64,000 nucleotides of DNA, taken from Pseudo-nitzschia pungens. Its lineage: Eukaryota; Bacillariophyta; Bacillariophyceae; Bacillariales; Bacillariaceae. Below the pieces are notes generated by a model. It was not told where the DNA came from. It saw only the letters and a program-made list of their open reading frames with translations, and searched no databases. The first letter of the stretch is position 1, and every line of letters begins with the position of its first letter. Below, one piece after another: positions 20,412 to 30,961 of this stretch. The position numbers and the translations under genes were made by a program. Where the stretch lies: NCBI GenBank assembly GCA_037355855.1, contig CM074766.1, forward strand, positions 3,286,001-3,350,000. Reading direction: 5' to 3'.

Positions 20412-20719
20412 ATTGAACATTTCTCATGTAAACAATCTCGACTGAAAGAACGCAAGTAACTGAGTTTGCGATCGAATTCGCCGTAGACTTTTAATAGGCT
20501 TTAAAAAGTAAAGTTTCACATGGGGTGTTGAAACATTCCTTCCTTTCTACTTCATACTAGATCGCACCAACAAATAATACTTGTGTTCAATTCCTGCTCG
20601 GCTTTCGCTTCGCTCGCATTAAGTTTGCGGGAAAGGTTCAAATACATCAGAAAAATAATCATTGACTATAAAATTCATGGGGAGTTACTCAAACATCCAG
20701 AAGTTCGATCCAACCAATC

Positions 20720-21988
20720 CTAGTTTTGGAGGCACACCATCGATGGGGCACGGCCAAGGCCGTTCGCCTGCATCTCAGGGCAAATCTCGATTTCCTGCTT
20801 CTGGTAAGCAGTTTTGTACCACTCGGCTGTGCGTCGGATTCCCTCCTCGAAGGGAACCGTGGACTTGTATCCAAGATACTCGTATGCTTTAGTGACATCA
20901 GCACAAGTGTATGGAACATCACCTGGCTGGTCGGGAAGCACTTTAATGATTGCTTTCTTGCCCACGTGCTTTTGGACCAATTCGATGAATTCTTTCAGCG
21001 ATGTGCCTTCACCTTTTCCGAGATTGAAAACCTCATATTTGTGGGGACGGTCAATGGCTCGAACGACACCATCCACAATGTCGGAAATGTAGGTGTAATC
21101 ACGGCTGGAGGAGCCGTCACCGAATTGTTGCATCTCGACTCCACGACTGACGCGGTCAATGAACTTGAACGGGGCCATGTCCGGGCGTCCTCGAGGTCCG
21201 TACACGGTGAAGAATCGTAGACCCGTAATGTTCAATTTATAAAGATGGTGGTAGGTGTACGCAAGGAGCTCACAGGCCTTTTTCGATGCGGCGTAAGGAC
21301 TGACAGGGTTGTCGACGTTTTCTTCTTCCGAGAAGAAAGTCGATTTCGATCCACCATAAACAGAGGACGACGATGCAAATACAAAGTTCTCCACACCGTA
21401 TTTGTGGGAAAGTTCCATGAGCTGCGTCGTGCCTTTAATGTTGGAGTGGATGTAAACGAATGGATCCTGAATCGAAGGTCGAACACCTGCACGAGCAGCC
21501 ATGTGGCAAACCCATTTAGGTTGCTCGGTTTCAAAGATTCGCTCCATCAAATCCTCGTCACAAATGTCACCACGGTAGATTTTTACTCTCCCTTCCTCCG
21601 GATACGACTCCTGCAGGAGTCTGAGGTTGGATTCCTTGATGCTAACGTCGTAGTAATCGTTCATTTCGTCTACGATAACTACATCATCACCTCTGGCAAG
21701 AAGGAACTCTGCGACATTGCTCCCAATGAATCCTGCTCCACCGGTAACAAGCACCTTCTTGTAACCAACGTGAGGCTGCACAGGGGTGTGTTCGGACACT
21801 TGCGACGACTTGTTGATCTCGGAAAACATCACGGAACTTCCCGACCTATGCATGTTTGAACTTGATAAGTTGGTGTTTTCGATTGCAAGAGTGGAGGCTT
21901 CAGAACCAGAATTGTTGGACATACTGTCGTCATCACACTGGACGAGCACAGGCATGCTGGGAGAATGATTGAGGTTCTTCATGTTCAT
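20720..21988 (-). CDS. NAD-dependent sugar-nucleotide epimerase, UDP-glucuronate 4-epimerase-like
   Basis: 422 aa from ATG at 21,988 (MNMKNLNHSPSMPVLVQ). The frame reads further upstream to 22,129, but that stretch ends TTTTTTGTTACTCAG just before the chosen start and looks like a 5' UTR intron, so the shorter start is preferred. Extended SDR features: Rossmann motif VTGGAGFIGSNVAEFL (~residue 85), acidic NAD-binding VDEMNDYYD, HMAARAGVRPS, FASSSSVYGGSKS and catalytic SPYAASKKACE (YxxxK). Then come RFFTVYGPRGRPDMAP and DYTYISDIVDGV in the substrate half. The RAGVRPS and GPRGRPDMAP blocks favour UDP-glucuronate 4-epimerase (UDP-GlcA to UDP-GalA, wall polysaccharide supply) over UDP-glucose epimerase. 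The N-terminal ~75 residues are Ser/Asn-rich, with no clear membrane anchor. Confidence 0.85.
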   Translation of the reverse strand: MNMKNLNHSPSMPVLVQCDDDSMSNNSGSEASTLAIENTNLSSSNMHRSGSSVMFSEINKSSQVSEHTPVQPHVGYKKVLVTGGAGFIGSNVAEFLLARGDDVVIVDEMNDYYDVSIKESNLRLLQESYPEEGRVKIYRGDICDEDLMERIFETEQPKWVCHMAARAGVRPSIQDPFVYIHSNIKGTTQLMELSHKYGVENFVFASSSSVYGGSKSTFFSEEENVDNPVSPYAASKKACELLAYTYHHLYKLNITGLRFFTVYGPRGRPDMAPFKFIDRVSRGVEMQQFGDGSSSRDYTYISDIVDGVVRAIDRPHKYEVFNLGKGEGTSLKEFIELVQKHVGKKAIIKVLPDQPGDVPYTCADVTKAYEYLGYKSTVPFEEGIRRTAEWYKTAYQKQEIEICPEMQANGLGRAPSMVCLQN

Positions 21989-22401
21989 GGGGCGGGAATG
22001 TGCCTCCTGAGTAACAAAAAATAGCGTGCGAGAAGTTAGAAATATCTGTGTTTTACATGGCAAAACTAGCAGCCTGATTCGTATCTGACACTTCACGTCT
22101 CGCCCCAACTTCGTCTTCGTACCTTTCACGCAACTCCGTGTAAATCCGGGATAAGGGAACGTCTTGGCAGTTTATCGGTCGTTCCTCTTCACGAGCAACG
22201 ACAACACTGGATTCTTTCGTTGGTTTTCAATGGGTGTGGTCAGATGACTCGCAGCTCAAAAGTTCTTGCTGTGAGTTGTCAAATCTTGATGTCAAGAATC
22301 AGATACTTGTTTTCTTGGTTGTGGTTGTAGTGAATAATCAATACTATGATGATCAAGCAGTCAATCAATTCAAAGCGGATATGGAATTTTTCGTTCGTGC
22401 G

Positions 22402-22427
22402 GTAAGGTTACGTAAGGGTAACCTTAC
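22402..22427. repeat. Inverted repeat GTAAGGTTAC/GTAACCTTAC
   Basis: Perfect 10-bp arms (22,402-22,411 and 22,418-22,427) around a 6-nt spacer. It is made of the same AAGGTTAC word that recurs in most intergenic spacers of the window. Confidence 0.9.
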
Positions 22428-24015
22428 GTTATCTCATTGTTTTTGGTGCCATGAGCGTGAAAATATTTTTTTGATGGAAAGCATTCTACGGCGGAAAGAC
22501 CACTGTACGGTACGTAAATGGTTACACAGAACAGCCACGATGATTTTCGCGTGGTTAGAATGAATGTTACTGACGTTTTTCGTTACTTTTTAAAAACAGA
22601 CCTCGCATAAAATATCATTATTTTTTACGAAGTAATCTAAAACATCATCTTCTTCACCGATAGAGAAAAAATACTTCACGTGGCAAAATAATGCTTCTTT
22701 AGAGCCTTATTTGTGGACCTCGCCGGTACCGGTACACTCATTTTGAATTACCCGTACCATGATGTTCGTCAAACGTGATGTGTAGGACTGAAATGAAAGA
22801 AGGCAACCCTAAGGTTACTGCGTCAGAAAGTTGAGAAAGAAGAAAGAAAAAATATCAGGCCTAATTTTTTTAATCGTTTCTTCGCCACTGCGAGTCGACG
22901 CTCTCACGATTAAAATGCAAAAACAATATTCCATGCAGTTTTTTTGCATTATGCGCCATGAGCGTTGTTTTGATTGAGGAGTGGTCGAGAAAATATTAAA
23001 CTTTTCTGAGTTTTCTGTATGAAGAGAACGGGAACGTACCGTATCGTTATTACTTCTACTTAGTAATCTTATTACAGTAATTACCGGTAAGGTTACTCTT
23101 ATTATTATTTTTTACAAAAATCATTCGACGAGAACAGTTAAATCTTACTTCGTACAAGTAATCGTACCGTAGTTTTTATGTCTACTACAGAGTTCCTATC
23201 AGCTGTCTCGGGGTTTCAGTAGAACTTAGTAGTCGGGGACGTAGAACCGGGGGACAGCTGAGAAGAATTTTGTAGTAAGTCTTAAAATAGAAAACCTTAC
23301 TCAGCTCTCTTGAAAAAAAGTATGAACTTGATTGATTAGTTTCTCATAAGTTCCCGTACTCTTACGGTACATCTTTTTAGAAACAAAATTCATCGCGTCC
23401 GTTGATCGTGAAAAATAAAGATGACCAGTACGTAATTGACATGAAAGCAAGGTGCGTCAACAACAAAAAAAATTTAGAAGAATATTACGTAGTGCTTTGT
23501 AGTTGTGTCACATGTCACGTATCATAAGGTATTTATGATGATTTTAACCGCACATTTTTGGATCGCGCTTTCTAATCTATGATGAGTCATAGAATAGTTT
23601 TCTAATCTATGCTCGATCATAATTTACCGTAGATTTATTATGTCCAAAAATCAATCATGGAAATCTTATCTCTGTTTTCAATATTGTATTTCGCTTTTTG
23701 ATACTTCGTGCTTTTCTAATTTTGAGAATTAGATTCGAAAATATTCTTTTTGGGTTTAGCCAGCAGTGAATTCCGGAATTTGTACTGGTTCGTAGAGTGT
23801 TGATATCAATGAGTCAGTCATTCACGAAATGGAACCTTACCGTACAAGTACCGTAAGAGTTTGAGAATGAGAGGCCTGTTTTTATCCAGGTTATGAGCCA
23901 GAGGTCCCTCGAAGCAGCTGTAACACGCTAAAATTAGAATAGAAATTGGTGGAGTGTTACCGGATAGAGGTATTTTAAAGATGAATGATTAAGGTTACTT
24001 CCTCTGTTCCGAAAT

Positions 24016-24576
24016 GAGTGATTCCCGGAAGTACATATCGACATAATACATACTACGTAAAAGCAATCCCGGAATGACATAACACATACTACGTATAAAA
24101 ATTGCGCCCAACGGAAAACCTAGATCTCCCTCAACGCACGAGGCCTATTTTGGAATTAGGAATCTTGGGAAAAGAAACAAAAATTCCCTTATCGACTATT
24201 TTTTGCCTCAAATAGAAGTTCAAGCTGAAGAAAACAGCAACAGCAGCAACAACAAGGGATAGTTTGTACCTGAGCAGAGCAAGACTTTCAGGTAAACCTA
24301 CAGAGGTACGGTACATGAAATTTTGTTCGACGAAAAAGATCGCCAAAAGAAACGCATGTGTCACCACATGTTTGACATGCATTGACATGCGTTGAGTGAC
24401 TGAAATTTTTGATTCTTAGATTCCATCTAGGTTTATGTCGAGTGGAAGTCAGACAGACAGCCCTTCCACTATATATGTGCTGAAAACCTAAATATATCTC
24501 CCTATGTTTTCAGGAACGTTCCCTTACATTTTCTAGGATACATAAGTAATGTGTTATGTAATTCCGGGAATCACTC
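24016..24576. mobile_element. Small inverted-repeat element (MITE-like)
   Basis: The left end GAGTGATTCCCGGAAGTACAT (from 24,016) matches the reverse complement of the right end (to 24,576) over about 15 bp perfectly and ~28 bp imperfectly. The trinucleotide AAT borders both ends and may be a 3-bp target duplication (PIF/Harbinger-like) or chance. An internal near-duplicate (CCCGGAA..ACATA...ACATACTACGTA) lies just inside the left end, near 24,068. No coding capacity. Confidence 0.6.
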
Positions 24577-25410
24577 AATAACTGAACTATGACCGATATG
24601 TGTCTGCCGTACAACTAAGTAGAAAATGTCCCACAAAAATAAAAACTTTAAAATAAATTAACAGGAGTGCATTCACGATGGCTAATTTTGAATTTGATCA
24701 ATCCGATTAACAATTTGATCAATCCGATTTAATTTTTTGCAAAAACACACACAAAAAAACTCGATCAAAGATCAAATGCGCGACCGAAAAAAAACTGGCA
24801 AAAACTCCATTTTTAGCGTACGTTGGGTCCCTCCTAGACCCAAAAAATGCAAATGGGACACCCCACCCGGGCTAAAAAATAGGTCTCTTTGGAATCGAAG
24901 TGAAGGTACAAGAACTCTCTTCCTGTTTCTATCACCTATTGCTAGACAAAAATTTAGTGTCTCAGCTTTCCAAAGAACCTTCCCCGAGGTTCAAATGCCA
25001 GGTGGAAGCCTTTCAACTGGTGGAATCACATTTGCAGGGCGGGACAGTCCCTGTTCAAGTCCCAATGAAAGTTAGACCAATACCGCTGATATAAATAGTG
25101 TCTAACCAGGCATAAGGACGTAGTTGAGGAGAGTTTAACCCAAAAAGAACGAATTGAATTGGTTGAAAATTGATTGATAGACAAGCTTGTATGTGCTAGG
25201 TGGTCAGTTATTTTGGAACAGAGGAAGTAATAAATAATTGATGTAACATTAATTGTGAGAAGAGAATGGTTGAATAAGATAATCACGTTTACCAAAATGG
25301 ATCACATTGAGTGACAGCATCTTTGCTTTTTGCAATATCTCCTTGTATACACCACCTCTGTTCAAAGTAAAGACATCATCTGTTAGCTAACACTCTACTC
25401 TACAACACTC

Positions 25411-25730
25411 TGTAACATGCTAGCGTACACTAGTAGGTTACAACTGAATAATTAACCGAATCCCATATGGGAATCGAATATAATATTCGATTCCGGATAC
25501 ATTTAATATGTGTTCTAACTATTATGGTCGAGTCCCAGAATAGGATTTATGCCTAATCGTGGGAACCGACAATGAATCAACATTTATGGCAGAGCATGCC
25601 AAAATGTGGCTATGCTCGCGACTTCAAATTTTATATGTCTCCATTCTCAATTCGCATAACAATATCTCGTAAAGTATCTAAACATTCACAATTTACATAC
25701 TACTCCGAATTTCTACCTTAGAGTGTTACA
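25411..25730 (+). mobile_element. Solo LTR of the TGTAACA family
   Basis: 320 bp, starts TGTAACATGCTAGCG, ends GAGTGTTACA, flanked by the perfect 5-bp duplication CACTC (25,406-25,410 and 25,731-25,735). The first 16 and last 10 bases match element C LTRs; the centre is closer to the solo LTR at 5,371. The remainder of the element has been removed by LTR recombination. Confidence 0.92.
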
Positions 25731-25828
25731 CACTCTATATTCACTTTTAAACAATCTTGCTTATTCTTCCCTTAGTAAGATCTCAAATACATAAAATGGG
25801 CCAAACATTGTGTGTCTTTGAGTGACAG

Positions 25829-25914
25829 TGCCATACCCCGGGTCTACTAGTGATTAGAATAGTAGTGATATGCAAATTGTGAGAGCTATTGATTAGTCTA
25901 TTGCTCTTGCTTTC
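25829..25914 (-). mobile_element. Fragment of an A/B-family LTR
   Basis: 86 bp starting TGCCATACCCCGGGTCTACT. It matches the ends of the LTRs of elements A and B (closer to B, sharing GATTAGTCTATTGCT and the TTGCTTTC end), then diverges. It is an older truncated or rearranged LTR just outside LINE copy 1. Confidence 0.75.
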
Positions 25915-26062
25915 CAGGAACATCATGGAAAAAAACTTTTCTGGAAAATTTCCATTTTCATGCGCATTGTGCTGTGCACGCGACTACTCTCAAAAAAATC
26001 TTAGGGCAATAACGGCTCTGTTGCTCAGCTCTGGCTTCGCAGCAGAACTGCTCCTCACCTAC

Positions 26063-26251
26063 TGCCATACCCCGGGTCTACTAGTGATTAGAATAGTAGT
26101 GATATGCAAATTGTGAGCTCTATTGGTTAGTCTATTTGCTACAGTTCTAAGAGCCTTCCGAATCAGCGATTCTGTCGACTCGCCGATTGTTTTTATCCTT
26201 ATCCTTAATCCAGTCCCGCGTGTACTCGTGACTGTATTTTGGTGCACGGCA
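26063..26251 (-). repeat. Element A 3' LTR
   Basis: 189 bp, TGCC...GGCA termini. It is preceded in element orientation by the purine-rich stretch ATGGAGGAGTA, a likely polypurine tract. Confidence 0.95.
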
Positions 26252-26269
26252 TACTCCTCCATGGTACTG

Positions 26270-29200
26270 TTACGATTTAATAGGATCCCTGCAATAATAG
26301 GGGTGTACTCTCCTAATGTTAACCCGATCGGTTACAAAGGGAGCAGTTTCAATAGTTACAGTTCCATTATCATGGGCCTTGAGTACCTTGTAAGGTCCTT
26401 GCCGTGGGAAAGATAGTTTCGGGATAATGCCCTTCCTTTCCAGGGTGACATAGTCTCCTTCCTTATAGACATGGGGAATCCTCTTCTGATTCTCCCGGAT
26501 ATTACTCTTGCGGATACTCTTTTGTTTCCTTGCTTGGATTGCTTCCCAATCCACTGGGAAGTTTACAGGCATGAACATATCTCGTCCGAACACCAGTTGG
26601 GCTGGAGAATACCCCAGAGTTGTATGGATGGCGCTTCTGATAGCATAGGCCGCCTTGGTAGTGAATTCCTCAAAGGGGTCTCTCTCGTGGAGGTCTCTTT
26701 GTTCCAGGTTAAAGGACAAAAGGCAATCCTTCAGGACCTGGTGGATTCTCTCCAGCACTGAGTTGGATTGTGGGTTCCAGGCGCCACTGGGTTTTCTTTT
26801 CATCCCCATGTTGTCGCAGAGCTCTTGGAACTCTGCTTTGAACTCACTCCCGCCATCAAAGCCAATTTCCTTTGGGCGCGGATATCTTGCTAGCCAGGTA
26901 CTGTCCAGCAAACGTTGAGTTTCTGCTGCATTTGGGGAGTCCTTCAGGTGAGCCAGTTCGAACCATCCGGTCACTGGATCTACCATGGTGAGGACATGGA
27001 TGTGGTAGTCTTTACCATTTTTATTGTGGACAGTTGCAGGTCCCCAGAGGTCCACATTGACCCTCTGCCATTTGGTGACCTCCACTGCTTTCTCCGGTAG
27101 TAGTCCATACTTCTTCCGGCCACTCTTTTTGAACATCTGGCACGTGTGACAGTGTTTACAGAGGTCCTGGACGTCCTTCCTCAGGCCTCTCCAGGTGAAC
27201 ACTGAGCGTATGCTCTGTTCCATTCTCTTCTCGCCGGGATGGACCAGCATGCTGTGGTACCATTCCATGACTCTGTCTTTGAGTTTGGTCGGGACGAGAA
27301 TCTTTCCTTCTTTATGGATTAGGTTGTAACCTTCCACCATTTTGGTGGTCAGTCGTTTGTCTTTTTCCAGAGCACTCACGATTTCTGTGTCCTTTTGCTG
27401 GTAGAACTGAATCATGTCCGGAGCAAGTGGGAATGCACTATTGCCCTGGAATTCTTCCGGCGCTTCTCCAAGCGGGAATAGGAGTTGCCGGAGGTGCTCT
27501 TCCTCATCCGCATAGGTGAGGGGCTTGTTTGGTGGTAGCCATTCCACTGTGTCTGCTGGGTCATCTGTGATGTCCAGGCGGGACAGTGCGTCTGCTGCGT
27601 CGTTGTCTTTGCCAGCAACATGCTTGACTACCGGATGGAACTCCTCCATAAGAAGTCTCCATCGTACCATCCTCTGGGTGGGCATCTGCTGATAGAGCAG
27701 GTTAAGGTGGTCTGTGTGAATAATCACATCTTGTCCTCGTAGGATTCCTTCGAACGCCTTTAGCCCTTCTACTATGCCCAGGAGTTCTTTTTCTCCAACC
27801 GTGTAGTTGAGCTGCGCCGAGTTCAGCTTCCGGGTGTAGAAACCAAGGGGCTTGCCATCTTGGCATACAGTTGCTCCCAGTTGCCTGTCGCTGGCGTCTG
27901 AGTAGAGATGAAATGGTTTCGTAAAGTCTGGGAATGCAAGCTTTGCTTCGTCTGCGAGCATCCTCTTCGCCTCCATGAAAGCTTTCTGCTCTGCTGGACC
28001 CCAGTACCAGTTCATTTTTCCCTTTTTCCCTGCTAGTTTGTTCAGGGGGGCTAGGATGTGGGAGCGGCGCTTCCACATGTCCCGGTAGAAATTTACCATT
28101 CCAAGAAACATCTTGAGTTGCTTAGTGTTCTTGGGGGCTTCCAGACGCTTCATCGCCTCCAGTTTCTTTGGCTGGGGCTGAATGCCCTCTGTTGTTAACA
28201 GAAATCCCAGGTACTCCACCTCTTTTTGCATGAAGAAGGATTTCCGTAGGTTGGCTCTGAAGCCAGCATCATCCAGTCTTTGTAGGACTGTATCGATTTT
28301 GTCGAGGTGATCCTGTTCAGATTCCCCTTCTCTCTGGATGATTAGGATATCATCAATGTAGACAAGGACGTAGTCCAGATCGCCGAGGAGGTTCATCATG
28401 ACTGATTGGAAGATATCGGGCGCGCATGCGATTCCCATTGCCAGTCTCTTGTAGGCATACTTCCCCCATGGTAGGATGGTAGAGCAAATCTTTTGGCTCT
28501 CCTTGCAGATGGGAATGGTGTAGTACCCTTGGGACAAGTCCAGCGCCGTGGCTGACTGGAATTTCTGGAGCCGTTGGATTGTTTCCCCTATTCGTGGTAG
28601 TGGGAATGGTTTCCTCTGGATGGCTGCATTCATCTTCCGGAAGTCCGTTAGAACGCGAATGTCCCCTGTCTTTTTGGGTTGGCAAAAAGTAGGAGATGCC
28701 CATGGAGAGTCATCATCGTGAGGGAGTTTTTCCAGGACTCCAATATCGCAGAGCCTAGTAATCTCCTTCCGGAGGGCTTGTTCAAAGGCATGGGGTACAG
28801 AATAGTACCTCTGCCAGACCGGTTTGACCCCTGGTTGGAGCTCAATGGACACCGGTTCTATGTTTTTGAGAAGACCCAATCCTCCTCCGAAGAGTGTTGG
28901 GAATTTCTTTAGCGTTTTCTTCAAGGCTGCCTTGGACGCGTCTGTAATCTCCAGGTCATTGACCATAGCGTCTATATCGACTTTGGAGTAGTCTGCATCC
29001 AGAATTTTGGCTTGCCTCTCTTCCTCCTGTTGGAGGATTGGACTCTGTGTGTTGGCAAAGAATACTGCCTCACATTTGTCCGGGTTCAAGAGCTCCCCCA
29101 TTCCCTTCATGGGGATGGAGTCGCCCTGCCATTCGATTGTTCGGGAGCTGTATTTTATATCCAGTCCCAGTTGTGCCATTAGGTCGGATCCTATGATCAT

Positions 29201-29533
29201 GTCATAGGGTACTTCCTCGTGGTGATGGTATTCATCCACTTGGAAGGTCCATTTAATGGTCTTGGAGTTTGAAAATTCTATCAACCTTAGTCCCACTGAA
29301 GCCGCAGACCTGGTTCTGAACTTGCCCCCATAGGTATTGTAGGTGACAGATCTTTGGTCTCGGTTCGTTAGTTGACTTCGGTCGACAAATTGCCGTAGTA
29401 TGATGGATTTGGAGCACCCAGAGTCTAATAGGCCCCGGAGCATCCTCCCCCTTCCCTTGTGGTCCAATACCTCCACACAGATGTCCGCAAATCTGTTGAT
29501 GATCCGTGGTCCGGTGTGGATGGTATCAACCAT
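26270..29533 (-). CDS. Element A Pol (protease, RT, RNase H, integrase)
   Basis: 1087 aa, apparently intact. Aspartic protease LLDSGCSKS with Asp37. RT: VLTDFRKMNAAI, ALDLSQGYYTIP and catalytic YIDDILI near residue 390. RNase H: HLYSDASDRQLGA near 545 and HTDHLNLLY. Integrase: zinc-binding HPGEKRMEQ...CKHCHTCQMF (~770-800), the D,D,E core with DLWGPA, DGGSEF and NSVLERIHQ, then GPYKVLKAHDNG, a GPY/F-like module. RNase H before integrase identifies Ty3/Gypsy. It starts directly after the gag UGA in the same frame, so expression could be by readthrough or reinitiation. Confidence 0.93.
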   Translation of the reverse strand: MVDTIHTGPRIINRFADICVEVLDHKGRGRMLRGLLDSGCSKSIILRQFVDRSQLTNRDQRSVTYNTYGGKFRTRSAASVGLRLIEFSNSKTIKWTFQVDEYHHHEEVPYDMIIGSDLMAQLGLDIKYSSRTIEWQGDSIPMKGMGELLNPDKCEAVFFANTQSPILQQEEERQAKILDADYSKVDIDAMVNDLEITDASKAALKKTLKKFPTLFGGGLGLLKNIEPVSIELQPGVKPVWQRYYSVPHAFEQALRKEITRLCDIGVLEKLPHDDDSPWASPTFCQPKKTGDIRVLTDFRKMNAAIQRKPFPLPRIGETIQRLQKFQSATALDLSQGYYTIPICKESQKICSTILPWGKYAYKRLAMGIACAPDIFQSVMMNLLGDLDYVLVYIDDILIIQREGESEQDHLDKIDTVLQRLDDAGFRANLRKSFFMQKEVEYLGFLLTTEGIQPQPKKLEAMKRLEAPKNTKQLKMFLGMVNFYRDMWKRRSHILAPLNKLAGKKGKMNWYWGPAEQKAFMEAKRMLADEAKLAFPDFTKPFHLYSDASDRQLGATVCQDGKPLGFYTRKLNSAQLNYTVGEKELLGIVEGLKAFEGILRGQDVIIHTDHLNLLYQQMPTQRMVRWRLLMEEFHPVVKHVAGKDNDAADALSRLDITDDPADTVEWLPPNKPLTYADEEEHLRQLLFPLGEAPEEFQGNSAFPLAPDMIQFYQQKDTEIVSALEKDKRLTTKMVEGYNLIHKEGKILVPTKLKDRVMEWYHSMLVHPGEKRMEQSIRSVFTWRGLRKDVQDLCKHCHTCQMFKKSGRKKYGLLPEKAVEVTKWQRVNVDLWGPATVHNKNGKDYHIHVLTMVDPVTGWFELAHLKDSPNAAETQRLLDSTWLARYPRPKEIGFDGGSEFKAEFQELCDNMGMKRKPSGAWNPQSNSVLERIHQVLKDCLLSFNLEQRDLHERDPFEEFTTKAAYAIRSAIHTTLGYSPAQLVFGRDMFMPVNFPVDWEAIQARKQKSIRKSNIRENQKRIPHVYKEGDYVTLERKGIIPKLSFPRQGPYKVLKAHDNGTVTIETAPFVTDRVNIRRVHPYYCRDPIKS

Positions 29534-30961
29534 TCAGTTGTGGGATCCTTTCTTTTTAAAGGTCTTTCGGTACTTTCTTCTGTACTCTTTGAGTTCTCGT
29601 TCAGAGATATCGATCTCGTCATCGGAGACTTCGTGGTCAGCTTGGGCCGTGGCCAGTACGTAGGAGTACTCGTGATTTGATAAGTTCCTTCCCCAGTGGG
29701 GTTTGGAGTACTGCTCGTTGTCTGAGTCTTCCTTGGCTACAAAATGCTCCTTGAGCAAGTTGAGCGTCTCCCGGTCGAACTTTCCCTTCTTGGGGGGTCC
29801 GCCGGTTAGTTTCCAGCATTTGCCGGCGTGGACCTTGCCACAGGTCTTGCATAGCTGTTTGTTGCTGTTGTCCATAGGACGCTTCTTTTTGCCAGGGGAC
29901 TTGGCGTGTCCTCCCCCAGAAGTGGCCTTGGGAGTTTTCTTGGCGACGCCGGTCTGCTTTTCGAGATCGGTGAGGCGTTGGTGCATTAGTGCTTCCTTTC
30001 GGATGGTGATTTCCAGATTTTCGAGCTTGTCGATAGTGGTGTTAAAGGAGTGGGTGTAGAGGTCCCAACTAATGTGTTCCAGCTTCTCGCGTTGGGAGTG
30101 GGTCATGTTGGAATCCAGGATTTCCTTCAGTTCTCCTTGGGTGAAACTTCGTGGCGTTTCCATTTGGTCACTTCCACATTCCCAGAGGCATTCTGGGAGA
30201 TAGCTTTGGAGTTCTGCCATTCGGTTGGCCCAGGCTCTGATGCCATGTTTGAGGTCGACGCGCATGCCTCGCATGAATCGTCGAAGGACGATGTACGAGC
30301 GTCTGCCGTTTTGGTCATTGCCAAAGATTTTGAGTTTGAGGGCATGCATGCATTCCTCCAAGACATCCTTCCGGTACTCCTGGGATTGGTAGTACTGGGT
30401 GAGGGCGCTTGCGACCTTTTTCTTTGGGATTGGGGACTCGAGGTTGTTGTCGGTCTCCGATTCGTTGTCCGATCTCGCCGTGGCTGTGTCGGTTTTGTTG
30501 GCGGTTGGAGATTTCTCCTTTGCCTTTTCCTTGGTGGCTCCCGTGGGAGTTGCGTCTTGTCCCATCGATAATAGGATGTTTGCCTGGTCTCGTTGTTCGA
30601 TTTCTTGGATCTTTTTCTGCACTCGTTTGGTGCTGTGGATCTTGTGGTTCGGCTCTGCCAAGTAGGTCCGCTGGAGCGTTCGCTGGACAAGTCCGAGTGC
30701 CTCGTTAGAGAGGATTCTCTGTAGAACATCCAGTTTCTGGTCTCCGTGGAGTTTGTCATTGCCAGCAATTTTCTGGTCAAAGTCTCTCTTCCAGATGAGG
30801 AAGAGTTCTGGTCTTTCAGTACCATTGAGAACTTTCAGGTAGTCACTGAATGCGATTCCACCTTGTTCACTGTCTACATTCATCTTCACGGCGTTGGCGT
30901 CTTCCGGCCAGTCCTCCCGTGTGATGTTGAAAGGTTTTAGTTTGTTTATCTTGGTCGCCAT
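29534..30961 (-). CDS. Element A Gag
   Basis: 475 aa, starts MATKINKLKPFNITREDWPE. Capsid-like alpha-helical region in the first ~330 residues, with a Thr/Ser/Glu-rich linker near 130-170. A basic region and a compact zinc-knuckle-like CKTCGKVHAGKC (C-x2-C-x3-H-x3-C, shorter than the canonical CCHC) lie near residue 390. Acidic/basic C-terminus ending KKKGSHN. The stop is a UGA followed immediately, in the same frame, by the ATG of pol. Structural protein of the virus-like particle. Confidence 0.9.
   Translation of the reverse strand: MATKINKLKPFNITREDWPEDANAVKMNVDSEQGGIAFSDYLKVLNGTERPELFLIWKRDFDQKIAGNDKLHGDQKLDVLQRILSNEALGLVQRTLQRTYLAEPNHKIHSTKRVQKKIQEIEQRDQANILLSMGQDATPTGATKEKAKEKSPTANKTDTATARSDNESETDNNLESPIPKKKVASALTQYYQSQEYRKDVLEECMHALKLKIFGNDQNGRRSYIVLRRFMRGMRVDLKHGIRAWANRMAELQSYLPECLWECGSDQMETPRSFTQGELKEILDSNMTHSQREKLEHISWDLYTHSFNTTIDKLENLEITIRKEALMHQRLTDLEKQTGVAKKTPKATSGGGHAKSPGKKKRPMDNSNKQLCKTCGKVHAGKCWKLTGGPPKKGKFDRETLNLLKEHFVAKEDSDNEQYSKPHWGRNLSNHEYSYVLATAQADHEVSDDEIDISERELKEYRRKYRKTFKKKGSHN

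Larger units (their letters stand above)
22130..25405. other. Long gene-free AT-rich region
   Basis: No gene supported over ~3.3 kb. It contains an inverted repeat at 22,402-22,427, an inverted pair near 23,198 and 23,252 (TCAGCTGTC/GACAGCTGA), a small inverted-repeat element at 24,016-24,576 and a direct repeat AATTTGATCAATCCGATT (about 24,692 and 24,712). Palindromic-word clusters occur near 22,730, 23,030-23,170, 23,350 and 23,830. Confidence 0.6.

Noticed and set aside
20726..21859. Several plus-strand frames over the epimerase gene
   Set aside because: Antisense shadows of a clearly conserved minus-strand enzyme.
22234..22563. 109-codon plus-strand frame
   Set aside because: Crosses the palindromic-word cluster, has no domain-like composition, and no splice partner was found.
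24980..25080. tRNA-like T-loop words (GGTTCAAATGCC, TGTTCAAGTCCC)
   Set aside because: No acceptor stem, D-loop or anticodon arm could be placed around them.
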